Position numbers and translations under genes: made by a program. Under the pieces are notes generated by a model. The model saw nothing but the letters and a program-made list of their open reading frames with translations. It was not told where the DNA came from and did no database searches. This document shows positions 10,051 through 18,653 of a stretch of DNA of 64,000 nt, in pieces. The DNA is taken from the NCBI RefSeq assembly GCF_001898325.1, contig NZ_MKTR01000012.1, positions 1 through 64,000 on the forward strand. The letters run 5' to 3'. This DNA is from Microbacterium sp. 67-17. Lineage in GTDB: Bacteria > Actinomycetota > Actinomycetes > Actinomycetales > Microbacteriaceae. The number at the start of each line of letters is the position of its first letter. Position 1 is the first letter of the stretch.

Positions 10051-10091
10051 ACGAGGCACGCCGCCGCGCTGCGCGCGGCACCGTGCCTCGT
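10051..10091 (-). terminator. Strong hairpin terminator after the tRNA(UAA) gene
   Basis: ACGAGGCACG (10051-10060) and CGTGCCTCGT (10082-10091) form a perfect 10-bp outer stem. Inside it GCCGCGC/GCGCGGC adds seven more pairs around a 3-nt loop. On the minus strand it starts at the tRNA 3' base and is followed by CGCTTTGG, a weak T-tract. Confidence 0.75.
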
Positions 10092-10163
10092 ACCCCCGGT
10101 GGGACTCGAACCCACACTTGAGCGATTTTAAGTCGCCTGCCTCTGCCATTGGGCTACGGGGGC
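10091..10163 (-). tRNA. tRNA with anticodon UAA (Leu by code), short variable arm
   Basis: 73 nt on the minus strand. Acceptor GCCCCCG/CGGGGGT (six GC pairs plus G1-U72), D-arm with GCC/GGC, anticodon arm GGCGA-CTTAAAA-TCGCT giving UAA, a 5-nt variable loop CAAGT, and T-arm GTGGG-TTCGAGT-CCCAC. CCA is not encoded. Leucine tRNAs are normally class II with a long variable arm; this one is class I in shape. I recall short Leu-annotated tRNAs in other actinobacteria but cannot verify that here. A strong terminator follows. Confidence 0.9.
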
Positions 10164-10216
10164 GCCGTTGTCGGCGCTCCCACGCTACCCCGCAGGGGCG
10201 CCGGCGACGGGTTGTG

Positions 10217-11599
10217 TCAGGACTTGGTGCCCGCGGGCTCCTTGGCGGGCACCGCCGACGCAGCCGGAGGCTTCGGGCGTGCCGCGAACTCCTCGAACAC
10301 GTACCGCGGGTGCTGGACGGTCGACAGGTTCACGATGTCGCGACCCAGCCAGAGGTTGTTCCACCAACCCCAGATGACCCGCCACTTGCGCTCCCACGAC
10401 GGCATCGCCAGGCCGTGGTAGCCACGGTGCGCAAGCCAGGCGATGAAGCCCTTGAGCGCAAGCTTGCCCGACTGGAAGACACCGTTGTACAAGCCAAGGC
10501 CTGCGACAGCGCCGAGGTTCTTGTGCACGTACTCGACGGGAAGCTCGCCGCGCAGGACCGCGGTGATGTTCTTCGCCATGAGCTTGGCCTGACGCACGGC
10601 GTGCTGTGCGTTCGGGACGCAGTAGCCGCCAACGCCGCCACCGGTCAGGTCGGGCACTGCGGCCACGTCACCCGCAGCCCAGGCACCCTCGACGATCTCG
10701 TCCTCGCTGCCGACACGAAGGTCGGCACGGGTGCGGATGCGACCACGTTCCTCGACGGGCAGGTCGCTGCCGCGGACGACAGTCGGGTTGGCCATGACAC
10801 CGGCGGTCCAGACGATCAGGTCGCTCGGAATGACCTCGCCGGTAGACAGCTCGACGTTGCCGCCGACCGCTCCGGTCACCTGTGTGTCGAGGTGCACGGC
10901 GCCGCCGCGCTCACCGAGGGACTTCATGACCCACTTGCTGGTCTCGAGCGACACCTCAGGCATGATTCGGCCCATCGCCTCGACGAGGTGGAAGTGAGTC
11001 TCCTCGAAGCTCAGCTCGGGGTACTTCTTCAGCAGTGCGGATGCGATCGAGCGAAGCTCAGCGAAAACCTCGATGCCCGCGAACCCACCGCCGACCACGA
11101 CGACCGTGAGCAGGCGCTCCCGCTCGGGGCCGGGAGGAAGGGTCGCTGCCTTGTCGAAGTTCGAGAACAGCTTGTCGCGGATGGCGACCGCCTCTTCGAT
11201 CGTCTTCAGACCGATGGCGTTGTCGGCGATTCCGGGGATCGGGAAGGTCCGCGAGACGGCGCCGGCGGTGACGACGATCTGGTCGTACTCCTCCTGCCAG
11301 GGCTCGCCGAGCGTTGGGGTGACCGTCGCCACCTTGTTGGCGTGGTCGATACCGGTGATCTTCGCCGTCACAACGCGCGTGCGCTTGAGATGACGACGCA
11401 GCGACACCACCGAGTGGCGGGCCTCGATCGAGCCCGCAGCCACCTCGGGAAGGAACGGCTGGTAGGTCATGTACGGAAGTGGGTCGACAATCGTGACCTG
11501 TGCTTCGCCGCGGCGAAGGTGCTTCTCGAGTTTCCAGGCCGTGTAGAAGCCGGCATACCCTCCGCCGACAATAAGGATCCTGGGGGTGGTGTTGCTCAC
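10217..11599 (-). CDS. ndh: Type II NADH dehydrogenase (NDH-2)
   Basis: 460 aa from GTG 11599 (CAGGAG about 10 nt upstream; the frame stays open further up without similarity). Two Rossmann motifs: FAD-binding ILIVGGGYAGFYTA (about 7-20) and NADH-binding VVVVGGGFAGIEVFAE. WAAGDVAAVP and CVPNAQHAVRQ belong to the second FAD contact. It is a non-proton-pumping, membrane-peripheral NADH:quinone oxidoreductase; the C-terminal hydrophobic/amphipathic region probably docks it to the membrane. It stands alone on the minus strand between the tRNA and the subtilase gene. Confidence 0.92.
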   Translation of the reverse strand: MSNTTPRILIVGGGYAGFYTAWKLEKHLRRGEAQVTIVDPLPYMTYQPFLPEVAAGSIEARHSVVSLRRHLKRTRVVTAKITGIDHANKVATVTPTLGEPWQEEYDQIVVTAGAVSRTFPIPGIADNAIGLKTIEEAVAIRDKLFSNFDKAATLPPGPERERLLTVVVVGGGFAGIEVFAELRSIASALLKKYPELSFEETHFHLVEAMGRIMPEVSLETSKWVMKSLGERGGAVHLDTQVTGAVGGNVELSTGEVIPSDLIVWTAGVMANPTVVRGSDLPVEERGRIRTRADLRVGSEDEIVEGAWAAGDVAAVPDLTGGGVGGYCVPNAQHAVRQAKLMAKNITAVLRGELPVEYVHKNLGAVAGLGLYNGVFQSGKLALKGFIAWLAHRGYHGLAMPSWERKWRVIWGWWNNLWLGRDIVNLSTVQHPRYVFEEFAARPKPPAASAVPAKEPAGTKS

Positions 11600-11622
11600 G
11601 ATGGGAGAACTCCTGAGATGTT

Positions 11623-12921
11623 TCAGCGGCGGGGGGCGCGGGGCGCCAATCGGACGCGTCGGACAGCAGCAGTGACGCCGAGCGCCACCAGTATAGCCGC
11701 GACGGTGCCCGCCGCGAGCGGGACCGTCCCGTAGAGCAGCGACTCGGTGCTCGGCAGAAGGGGCGAAGCCGCAGCCTGCTGCTCCACGGGGGGCAAGGGT
11801 TCGACCGCGGCGGGGGGAACCGTCGGCTCGGGATCGGGCACGAGGTTGGCTCGCCGATAGATGGTGATCCACTCGGCCAGACTCCCGAGCGGGTTCTCCC
11901 TGACTGCGGGTACGGATGCCGTCACGGCGGCCTCGGCATCCACCAGACCGTAGCCGTAGAGCGGGTCGGGCAGGTCTGTCACTCCGGCGGGCGGCGTCGC
12001 GGTACGGATGATGCGATTGATGACATCATCGGCATCCATATCGGGATACGCAGACCGCACGAGTGCCGCGATACCTGCCACGATGGGCGCTGCGCCGCTC
12101 GTGCCATCCCACTCGACGACCTTGCCGTCCGCGGATACCCCGAGGAGGTTCTCGCTGGGAGCAGCCACGGCGATCGTGATGCCCTGCGTCGAGGCCTCTC
12201 GACTTGCCCGCCCGTGCGGATCCACCCCACCGACGACGAGGACACCGGGGATCGTCGCCGGTGCACCGACAACTCCCGTCCCGCTCCCCCGGTTTCCTGC
12301 GGCAGCCACGACGACCACGTCGTGCTCGAAGGCATACATGAACGCATCGTCCCAGCTGCGATCCCAGTCAGGGGTGTTGGTGGTGAACGACAGGTTGATG
12401 ATGTCAGCGCCGTTGTCGACAGCCCAATAGATCGCTTGGGCGATCTGTTCGGCGAAGGGGACGGATGCCGACACACCGAATCCCACGGAGATCGAGAGGA
12501 GCTGGGCATCCGGAGCCACGCCGAGCATGCCCGTCACCGGGCTTGTTCCGCGGGAGGCGGCGAGGGACGCGACCCAACTGCCGTGATCGGGGTCGCGGGC
12601 TCCCACGGGGGTGCGCCCGTCTGGTGATCCAAGACCCGAGACATCCGTGCCCCCGACCACGCCCGAGAACTCCACGGGGCCTTTGCCGATGCCGGTGTCG
12701 ATGACCGCGATCCGCACTCCCGAACCTGTGGAGGTCTTCCAGGCGTCGCGGATGCCGTAATCGTCGAGCCAGTACTCCGCCGCGCGGAGCGGGTCGGGAT
12801 CAGATGGCGAGGGTGAGGGCGTAACCGTGAAGCCAGGCAAGACGATCAGGCCCGCGATGGCGAGCGTGACGGCCGTCAACCGACGAAGACGACGGGGCTC
12901 TGCCCCCGCCACAGCGCTCAC
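11623..12921 (-). CDS. Membrane-anchored subtilisin-like (S8) serine protease, mycosin-like
   Basis: 432 aa. Signal/anchor helix at about 14-33, catalytic Asp75 (AVIDTGIG), His113 (DPDHGSWVASL), oxyanion Asn210 (AAAGNRG) and Ser275 (WDGTSGAAP), then a Pro-rich linker and a C-terminal helix at about 398-420 followed by basic residues. This layout matches type VII secretion mycosins, but no ESX genes are in the window, so its substrate is unknown. Its start overlaps the DUF501 stop by 4 nt, so it belongs to the eno-ftsB-DUF501 transcription direction. All catalytic residues are present. Confidence 0.88.
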   Translation of the reverse strand: MSAVAGAEPRRLRRLTAVTLAIAGLIVLPGFTVTPSPSPSDPDPLRAAEYWLDDYGIRDAWKTSTGSGVRIAVIDTGIGKGPVEFSGVVGGTDVSGLGSPDGRTPVGARDPDHGSWVASLAASRGTSPVTGMLGVAPDAQLLSISVGFGVSASVPFAEQIAQAIYWAVDNGADIINLSFTTNTPDWDRSWDDAFMYAFEHDVVVVAAAGNRGSGTGVVGAPATIPGVLVVGGVDPHGRASREASTQGITIAVAAPSENLLGVSADGKVVEWDGTSGAAPIVAGIAALVRSAYPDMDADDVINRIIRTATPPAGVTDLPDPLYGYGLVDAEAAVTASVPAVRENPLGSLAEWITIYRRANLVPDPEPTVPPAAVEPLPPVEQQAAASPLLPSTESLLYGTVPLAAGTVAAILVALGVTAAVRRVRLAPRAPRR

Positions 12922-13469
12922 GCCAGCTCCTCGGAAACCGCGTCGAGCGGCCGGATGGCAGCTCCCGGGTCAGCGCACACGCACCGAGCCGGAGACCAGT
13001 CCGACAGCGCGAGCGCCCGGTCCCCGATCGGGTTCACCCCCGGGCCCGCCGCGAGCGAGTGCGCCAGCACGGCGTGCAGGCACTTCACCCGCGTCGGCAT
13101 CCCGCCCGCCGAGATCCCCGCGATTTCCTCCGGGTCTCCGTAGCGAGCTCTGTCATCGAGGTAGCTCTGGTGCGCGAGGCGATACGCATCCGCGATCTCA
13201 TCATCTGTCGCGAGCTGGTCGGCGAGTTCATGCATGGTGTGATCGGCCTCAAGCGCCGACATGGCCGCCGTGGCCCCCGGGTGCGTCAGATAGTAGAACG
13301 TCGGGAACGGGGTCCCATCGGGAAGCCGCGGCGCCGTCGCGACGACGGTGGGGTTCCCGCACGCACAGCGAGCGGCGATCCCGAGCACCCCCCGAGCCGG
13401 GCGACCCAGTTGCTCGCGCAGAACGGCGAGTTCAGCCTCGGTGACGGGAGCAAACGGAGGCCTGGACAC
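12918..13469 (-). CDS. DUF501 protein
   Basis: 183 aa soluble protein of the DUF501 family: Cys-rich patch RCACGNPTVVATAP, then PFPTFYYLTHP, AGGMPTRVKCLHA and GPGVNPIGD, with further Cys near the C-terminus (CVCADPG). Function unknown; the conserved actinobacterial place directly after eno and ftsB suggests a housekeeping or cell-division link. The GTG start at 13469 sits 6 nt after TAGCCT (13476-13481), so a leaderless promoter is likely, besides read-through from ftsB. GGAGGG also lies directly before the start. Confidence 0.88.
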   Translation of the reverse strand: MSRPPFAPVTEAELAVLREQLGRPARGVLGIAARCACGNPTVVATAPRLPDGTPFPTFYYLTHPGATAAMSALEADHTMHELADQLATDDEIADAYRLAHQSYLDDRARYGDPEEIAGISAGGMPTRVKCLHAVLAHSLAAGPGVNPIGDRALALSDWSPARCVCADPGAAIRPLDAVSEELA

Positions 13470-13475
13470 CCCTCC

Positions 13476-13481
13476 AGGCTA
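13476..13481 (-). promoter_or_regulatory. Candidate -10 box (TAGCCT) for leaderless DUF501 mRNA
   Basis: TANNNT box with exactly 6 nt (GGAGGG) to the GTG. The same spacing recurs before many genes of this window. Confidence 0.5.
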
Positions 13482-13555
13482 CCGACCCGCTCCTGAAGTC
13501 CGGCTGCGCGTCCCGGTGCGACGTGGATCGGTCGGCGATTCGCTGCCGCCCGCTG

Positions 13556-14092
13556 TCACGGCGCGACTGGGGAACCGGATGGCGACGGATCGGGATCGGG
13601 AACACCGATGACCGGAAGCGCAGCCGTCTTCGCAAGCCCCGCCGCCGTCACTGAGCGCACCAGTTGCGACATCCAGTCGGTCGTGGTTTGCACCACCTCG
13701 TCGCTCACCGGCGCCTGCTCGGCGGGTATCGCCGAATCAGGCAGGTCGTTGTCGACGAGGTACACAACCTCACCGGGGCGCACGTAGTACAGCCGCTCGC
13801 GGGCCTGGGTCGTGATGTAGGCCGGGTCTTGCCACCGGTCCTTCTCGGTCTCAAGGGCAGCGATCTGGTCCTCGGTCACCTGCACTGCCTGCTCGAGTGC
13901 AACAATCCGTTGACGCTGCTCCAGGTAGGTGCCGACGGTGGGAACCAACACGAAAGCTGCGAGGACCACAAGCCCCAGCATGATCACCATGAAGCCCGAG
14001 AGCCGGATGCCGCCGAGCCAGCCCCGCACGTCGACGCGGCGTGGCGAGCGAGCACGGGGAGAACGAGAACGGGGAGCCGGACTGGTCATCAC
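13556..14092 (-). CDS. ftsB: FtsB/DivIC-type septum formation initiator
   Basis: 178 aa. Basic N-terminus (about 1-30), one membrane helix (about 33-52, GFMVIMLGLVVLAAFVLV), then a coiled coil (LEQRQRIVALEQAVQVTEDQ onward) and the family sequence ERLYYVRPGEVVYLVD. FtsB forms the FtsQLB complex that activates septal wall synthesis. The Ala/Pro/Ser-rich C-terminal 40 residues are low complexity, as usual in actinobacteria. Located 33 nt after enolase, the conserved eno-ftsB pair. Confidence 0.9.
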   Translation of the reverse strand: MMTSPAPRSRSPRARSPRRVDVRGWLGGIRLSGFMVIMLGLVVLAAFVLVPTVGTYLEQRQRIVALEQAVQVTEDQIAALETEKDRWQDPAYITTQARERLYYVRPGEVVYLVDNDLPDSAIPAEQAPVSDEVVQTTTDWMSQLVRSVTAAGLAKTAALPVIGVPDPDPSPSGSPVAP

Positions 14093-14124
14093 GGCTCCCC
14101 TCTCGTCAGGTCAGTTCGAGCGCA

Positions 14125-15465
<1,341 letters not shown>

Positions 15466-15511
15466 GTGACGACGGATGCCGCGCCACAGGCCCGCGCGGA
15501 CGGAGAAAAGC

Positions 15512-16180
15512 TCAGACCACGACGGCGAGCGCGATCCCATCCCATCCTTTGCGATCCAGCGTCTGCAGTGCTGTCGCATCGAACCGCGGGTCCTCGCGGA
15601 GCATCTCGAGCCCCTGCCGGGTACCGACGACCTGACTCGTGGTGTCGTGAGGATCGGCGACCTGGCCCGATCGGCCGATGTTGTCGACGACGACGACAGT
15701 TCCCGGACGCCCGAGGCGCGCCGCCCAGTCGAGGTACACCGTGTTGGATTCCTTGTCGGCATCGATGAAGACAAGATCGAAGGGATCGTCGCCCGCAAGG
15801 GTCGGCAGGACCTCTGCGGCCCGCCCGACGCGGACGTCCACGCGATCCCCGACGCCCGCACGGTCGAGGTTGGCCCGCGCGATTGACGCGTTGAGCGGCT
15901 CGGCCTCGATCGTGACCACCGTTCCGCCGTTCGGCACAGCGCGGGCCAGCCAGATCGTGGAATAGCCGCCGAGGGTACCGATCTCAAGAATCCTGCGGGC
16001 GCCGGCGATCCGGGCGAGCAGGTGCAAGAGTTTCGCGTTCACGGGGGCAACCTCGATGGCGGGCAGCCCCGCGCGGCCCTGCTCTGCCAGTGCGGCATCG
16101 AGCGCAGCATCCTGGTCGACGAGCGTCTCGGTCAAGTAGTGATCGACGCGCGTCCACGCATCCGGGGTGGGATCTGGCAT
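15512..16180 (-). CDS. SAM-dependent O-methyltransferase (catechol/caffeoyl-CoA type)
   Basis: 222 aa from ATG 16180; the upstream in-frame extension lacks similarity. Rossmann motif I LEIGTLGGYSTIWLAR, then VVTIEAEPLNASIAR and the metal/SAM-contacting DLVFIDADKESN. The family methylates catechol-like hydroxyls with a divalent metal; the physiological substrate here is unknown. It lies between the DUF1648 gene and enolase on the same strand, 106 nt before eno, so it is probably a separate unit. Confidence 0.85.
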   Translation of the reverse strand: MPDPTPDAWTRVDHYLTETLVDQDAALDAALAEQGRAGLPAIEVAPVNAKLLHLLARIAGARRILEIGTLGGYSTIWLARAVPNGGTVVTIEAEPLNASIARANLDRAGVGDRVDVRVGRAAEVLPTLAGDDPFDLVFIDADKESNTVYLDWAARLGRPGTVVVVDNIGRSGQVADPHDTTSQVVGTRQGLEMLREDPRFDATALQTLDRKGWDGIALAVVV

Positions 16181-16266
16181 GGCATCAGCCAACCGTGCCC
16201 GGCTCGTGCGGTCAACGGGTCGCGCAGGCACATCTCCCGGGAACGTGCCCTCGCGCCCATCGATCG

Positions 16267-17289
16267 TCAGATCGTCTTCTCGGCAGCGCGCTGGCGCAGC
16301 GCATTCAACAGCGCTGAGGCTGTCGAGGCGTCGTCGACGGTGACGACAAAGACGCGGCCACTGCGCCGTGTCACCTCGAGTGCTTCGCCACGCCGAAGAA
16401 CGACACCGCGACGTCCGTCGATCGCGAAGCGCACACCCCACCCGCCGAAGTCCGCCAGGGGACTGACGAAGACGGCGTGCACGGCACTCACCTCACCCAG
16501 AGGAATCCGAAATCGCGGAATGCCGAGGTAGCTCGTGACACGCAGACCTTGGTCGTCGATCCGCACCCGGAACATCGTGGTTGCGGCGACGAGCGCGCCC
16601 ACGATCAGCCCCACGATCAGAAGGATCACTGCGGCGCTCCCTGAGGTGAGGAAGCTCACCATCGCCCCGCCTAGCATCACCACCACGAGGGCATACAACG
16701 CGATCATGCCGGGCATGGACATCGTGACGCTCCTCAGCCACAAGACGCGCTCGGTCGGTGCAAGCGGTGCGAGAGTGCCGTCATCGCTCAGCGCGGCGTT
16801 TCCCCCGCTGACTGTGACGGCGGGCTGAGCGAACCATCCGACCAGTCCCAGCACCAACCCCGTCACCGCCGCAGCTACGACGGCCGGAACAATGTTCGGT
16901 GCATCGGTCCCGGACGCGAGCCCCCGCTGACCCAGCACCGACCAGGTGGCGAGCATGAGGACGCCGGCCACAGCGGCGGGTGTCATCGCGCCGAGGAAGC
17001 GAAGCGTCGGACCCCACTCCCCCTGTCGTGCTCCCGCGTAGGCGAAGACACCCAAGAGCGCTGTGAGGCCCACTCCGACGGCTGCGCTGATAACCGGGAC
17101 GACCCACGGCGCTGCGAAGCCGTCCGGTTCACCGGAGGCGCCCCAGTGCACCGCGACCGGATCGGGCAGCGCGGGGATGGCCAGCACCTGAACCACAACG
17201 GCGATGACGGTCAGCGTGAGGGGGACGATGAGCGCCCACCAGATAAAGGCCCGCCGGGCACGCGCGAGGTCGGACAGTGAGTCGGTCAT
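16267..17289 (-). CDS. DUF1648-type multi-pass membrane protein
   Basis: 340 aa. N-terminal DUF1648 segment with a PDPVAVHWGASGEPDGFA loop after the first helix, about six membrane helices in total (around 15-37, 62-85, 98-118, 133-153, 195-215, 221-245), and a C-terminal soluble domain of about 90 residues with a PH-like look (FRVRIDDQGLRVTSYLG). Function unknown. The start overlaps the stop of the GntR regulator by 4 nt. Such regulator plus membrane-protein pairs often answer to cell-envelope stress; that is inference. Confidence 0.8.
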   Translation of the reverse strand: MTDSLSDLARARRAFIWWALIVPLTLTVIAVVVQVLAIPALPDPVAVHWGASGEPDGFAAPWVVPVISAAVGVGLTALLGVFAYAGARQGEWGPTLRFLGAMTPAAVAGVLMLATWSVLGQRGLASGTDAPNIVPAVVAAAVTGLVLGLVGWFAQPAVTVSGGNAALSDDGTLAPLAPTERVLWLRSVTMSMPGMIALYALVVVMLGGAMVSFLTSGSAAVILLIVGLIVGALVAATTMFRVRIDDQGLRVTSYLGIPRFRIPLGEVSAVHAVFVSPLADFGGWGVRFAIDGRRGVVLRRGEALEVTRRSGRVFVVTVDDASTASALLNALRQRAAEKTI

Positions 17290-17684
17290 CGGATCTCCTC
17301 CTCGGAAGAATCGGTCGAGTTATCTGCAGAGCTGCGAGGATCGGCATCGGTGAGCAGGGAGGCGAGGGCCGAGGGCGCAATTCCCCGCCGGCGGGCACTC
17401 TCGGCGAGGGAGCGGACCTCGCGCTGCAGGTCACGCAGCCCGGATGCGGCATCCGTGACAAGGGCCCCTCGTCCGCGGCGCAGATCCACGAGCCGTTCGT
17501 CACGCAGCTGCTGATAGGCCCGCAGAACGGTGTGCAGGTTCAGATCGAGCGATGCTGCGACCTCACGCGCAGACGGCAGCCGGTCGCCCGCGCGCAGGCG
17601 CCCTCCGGCGATCTCCGCCCGGACGGATCCAGCGATTTGCTCCCACAGCGGGGTATCCCGCGAGGGATCAATCCGGAGGAGCAT
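17286..17684 (-). CDS. GntR-family (YtrA-type) transcriptional regulator
   Basis: 132 aa. Winged helix in the first 75 residues (PLWEQIAGSVRAEIAGG, LPSAREVAASLDLNLHTV) followed by only a short C-terminal tail, as in the YtrA subfamily that usually regulates a neighbouring membrane protein or ABC transporter. The ATG lies 6 nt after a perfect TATAAT, so the mRNA is probably leaderless. The two nested inverted repeats on that box suggest autoregulation. Coupled by 4-nt overlap to the DUF1648 gene. Confidence 0.88.
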   Translation of the reverse strand: MLLRIDPSRDTPLWEQIAGSVRAEIAGGRLRAGDRLPSAREVAASLDLNLHTVLRAYQQLRDERLVDLRRGRGALVTDAASGLRDLQREVRSLAESARRRGIAPSALASLLTDADPRSSADNSTDSSEEEIR

Positions 17685-17690
17685 CCATTA

Positions 17691-17714
17691 ATTATAGTTC
17701 AAGTAGAACAACTA
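17691..17714 (-). promoter_or_regulatory. GntR promoter: TATAAT -10 box fused to a nested inverted-repeat operator
   Basis: TATAAT (minus strand, 17696-17691) is overlapped by TAGTT-N10-AACTA (17695-17714) with GTTC-N5-GAAC (17697-17709) inside it. This AT-rich patch stands out in a GC-rich window. It is the likely autoregulatory site of the downstream GntR. Confidence 0.7.
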
Positions 17715-17739
17715 CAAATATAGAGATCGGAGGCGACGG

Positions 17740-18585
17740 TCAGGATCCCGACGCGGGCATCAGTTGCACTACCGGATACCGGGTCGCTGCGCTCGTTCTC
17801 CCATAGCCCAGCGCTCCCGCAACCGCCGGAAGAAGGGCCTCGGCGGTGCGCCGGTACCCGAGCGGGCTCGGGTGGAAGCGGTCCAGACTGAACATCTCAT
17901 CGGGCTGGGAGATGAAGAAGGGTCCGACGGCGTGACGCAGTGACACGGCGTACGCGCCGGCGCCGACCGCCGCGTCCTCCTGAGCGTCGGCGAGCTGGCG
18001 CGACATCCGCGACCCCAGCGATCGCAGCGGTTGCGGCACGGGCCGTAGCGCCCCGAGGTCTGGGCAACTTCCCACCACGACCTGCGCACCGCGGGCCCGC
18101 AGCCGTTCGATCGCCACAACCAGGTGCCGCACCGCGGTGGAGACGGCGACGCGGTGCGTGATGTCGTTGCCGCCGACGACGATGACGGCGACATCCGGCC
18201 GATAGTCATCAGCGAGCTCGTCGAGCTGAGCGCCCAGGGCCGAAGACTCCGAGCCGACGACCGCCGCGGTGCGCAGTCGCACGGGGCGCTTCGCCTTCTT
18301 CGCGAGTCCGATCGCCAGACGCGCGCCGAGCGTCTCCTTGCGCCGCTGCGCGCCGAGTCCCGCCGCGATCGAGTCCCCCAGCACGAGAAGCTCGATCGGG
18401 TCACCCTCGAGCTTGCGGCGCCACACGCGGTCCGCCTCGAGCGCATCCTCGCCCAGCGGCTTGCCGATGAGTCGCCGGGCCTGCGCGGCCTGGCGATCGA
18501 GCAGTGCGCGCGTGGCGAGTGCCGTTGTCGCAACAGCGCCCACCACGGCAGCTCCCCAGAGCACTCCGGTCGTGATCCGGCTCAT
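17740..18585 (-). CDS. SGNH/GDSL-type hydrolase (esterase/lipase-like)
   Basis: 281 aa. N-terminal hydrophobic segment (about 5-25) that may anchor or export it. SGNH blocks: LLVLGDSIAAGLGA (nucleophile Ser), VVGSES (Gly block), VVGGNDITH (Asn block) and SLDRFHPSPLGYR (catalytic Asp and His). The family hydrolyses esters of lipids, sugars or wall polymers; the substrate here cannot be told. Stands alone downstream of hisS on the same strand. Confidence 0.87.
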   Translation of the reverse strand: MSRITTGVLWGAAVVGAVATTALATRALLDRQAAQARRLIGKPLGEDALEADRVWRRKLEGDPIELLVLGDSIAAGLGAQRRKETLGARLAIGLAKKAKRPVRLRTAAVVGSESSALGAQLDELADDYRPDVAVIVVGGNDITHRVAVSTAVRHLVVAIERLRARGAQVVVGSCPDLGALRPVPQPLRSLGSRMSRQLADAQEDAAVGAGAYAVSLRHAVGPFFISQPDEMFSLDRFHPSPLGYRRTAEALLPAVAGALGYGRTSAATRYPVVQLMPASGS

Positions 18586-18653
18586 GCGGCAATTTGATCC
18601 GCTCGATCTGAATCGCCGTTGACGAGCGGGTGAACGGATGAGCGCCGAAAGAA

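Noticed and set aside
9940..10062. Second tRNA gene on the minus strand before kdp
   Set aside because: A T-arm and a possible acceptor (CGTGCCT/CGGCACG, 6 of 7 pairs) can be drawn, but the T-stem has mismatches and no anticodon arm folds in the right place.
10118..11734. 538-codon open frame antisense to ndh
   Set aside because: Shadow of the NDH-2 gene, and it would run through the tRNA gene.
11623..12921. Type VII secretion locus around the mycosin-like gene
   Set aside because: No EccB/C/D, WXG100 or PE/PPE-like gene in the window.
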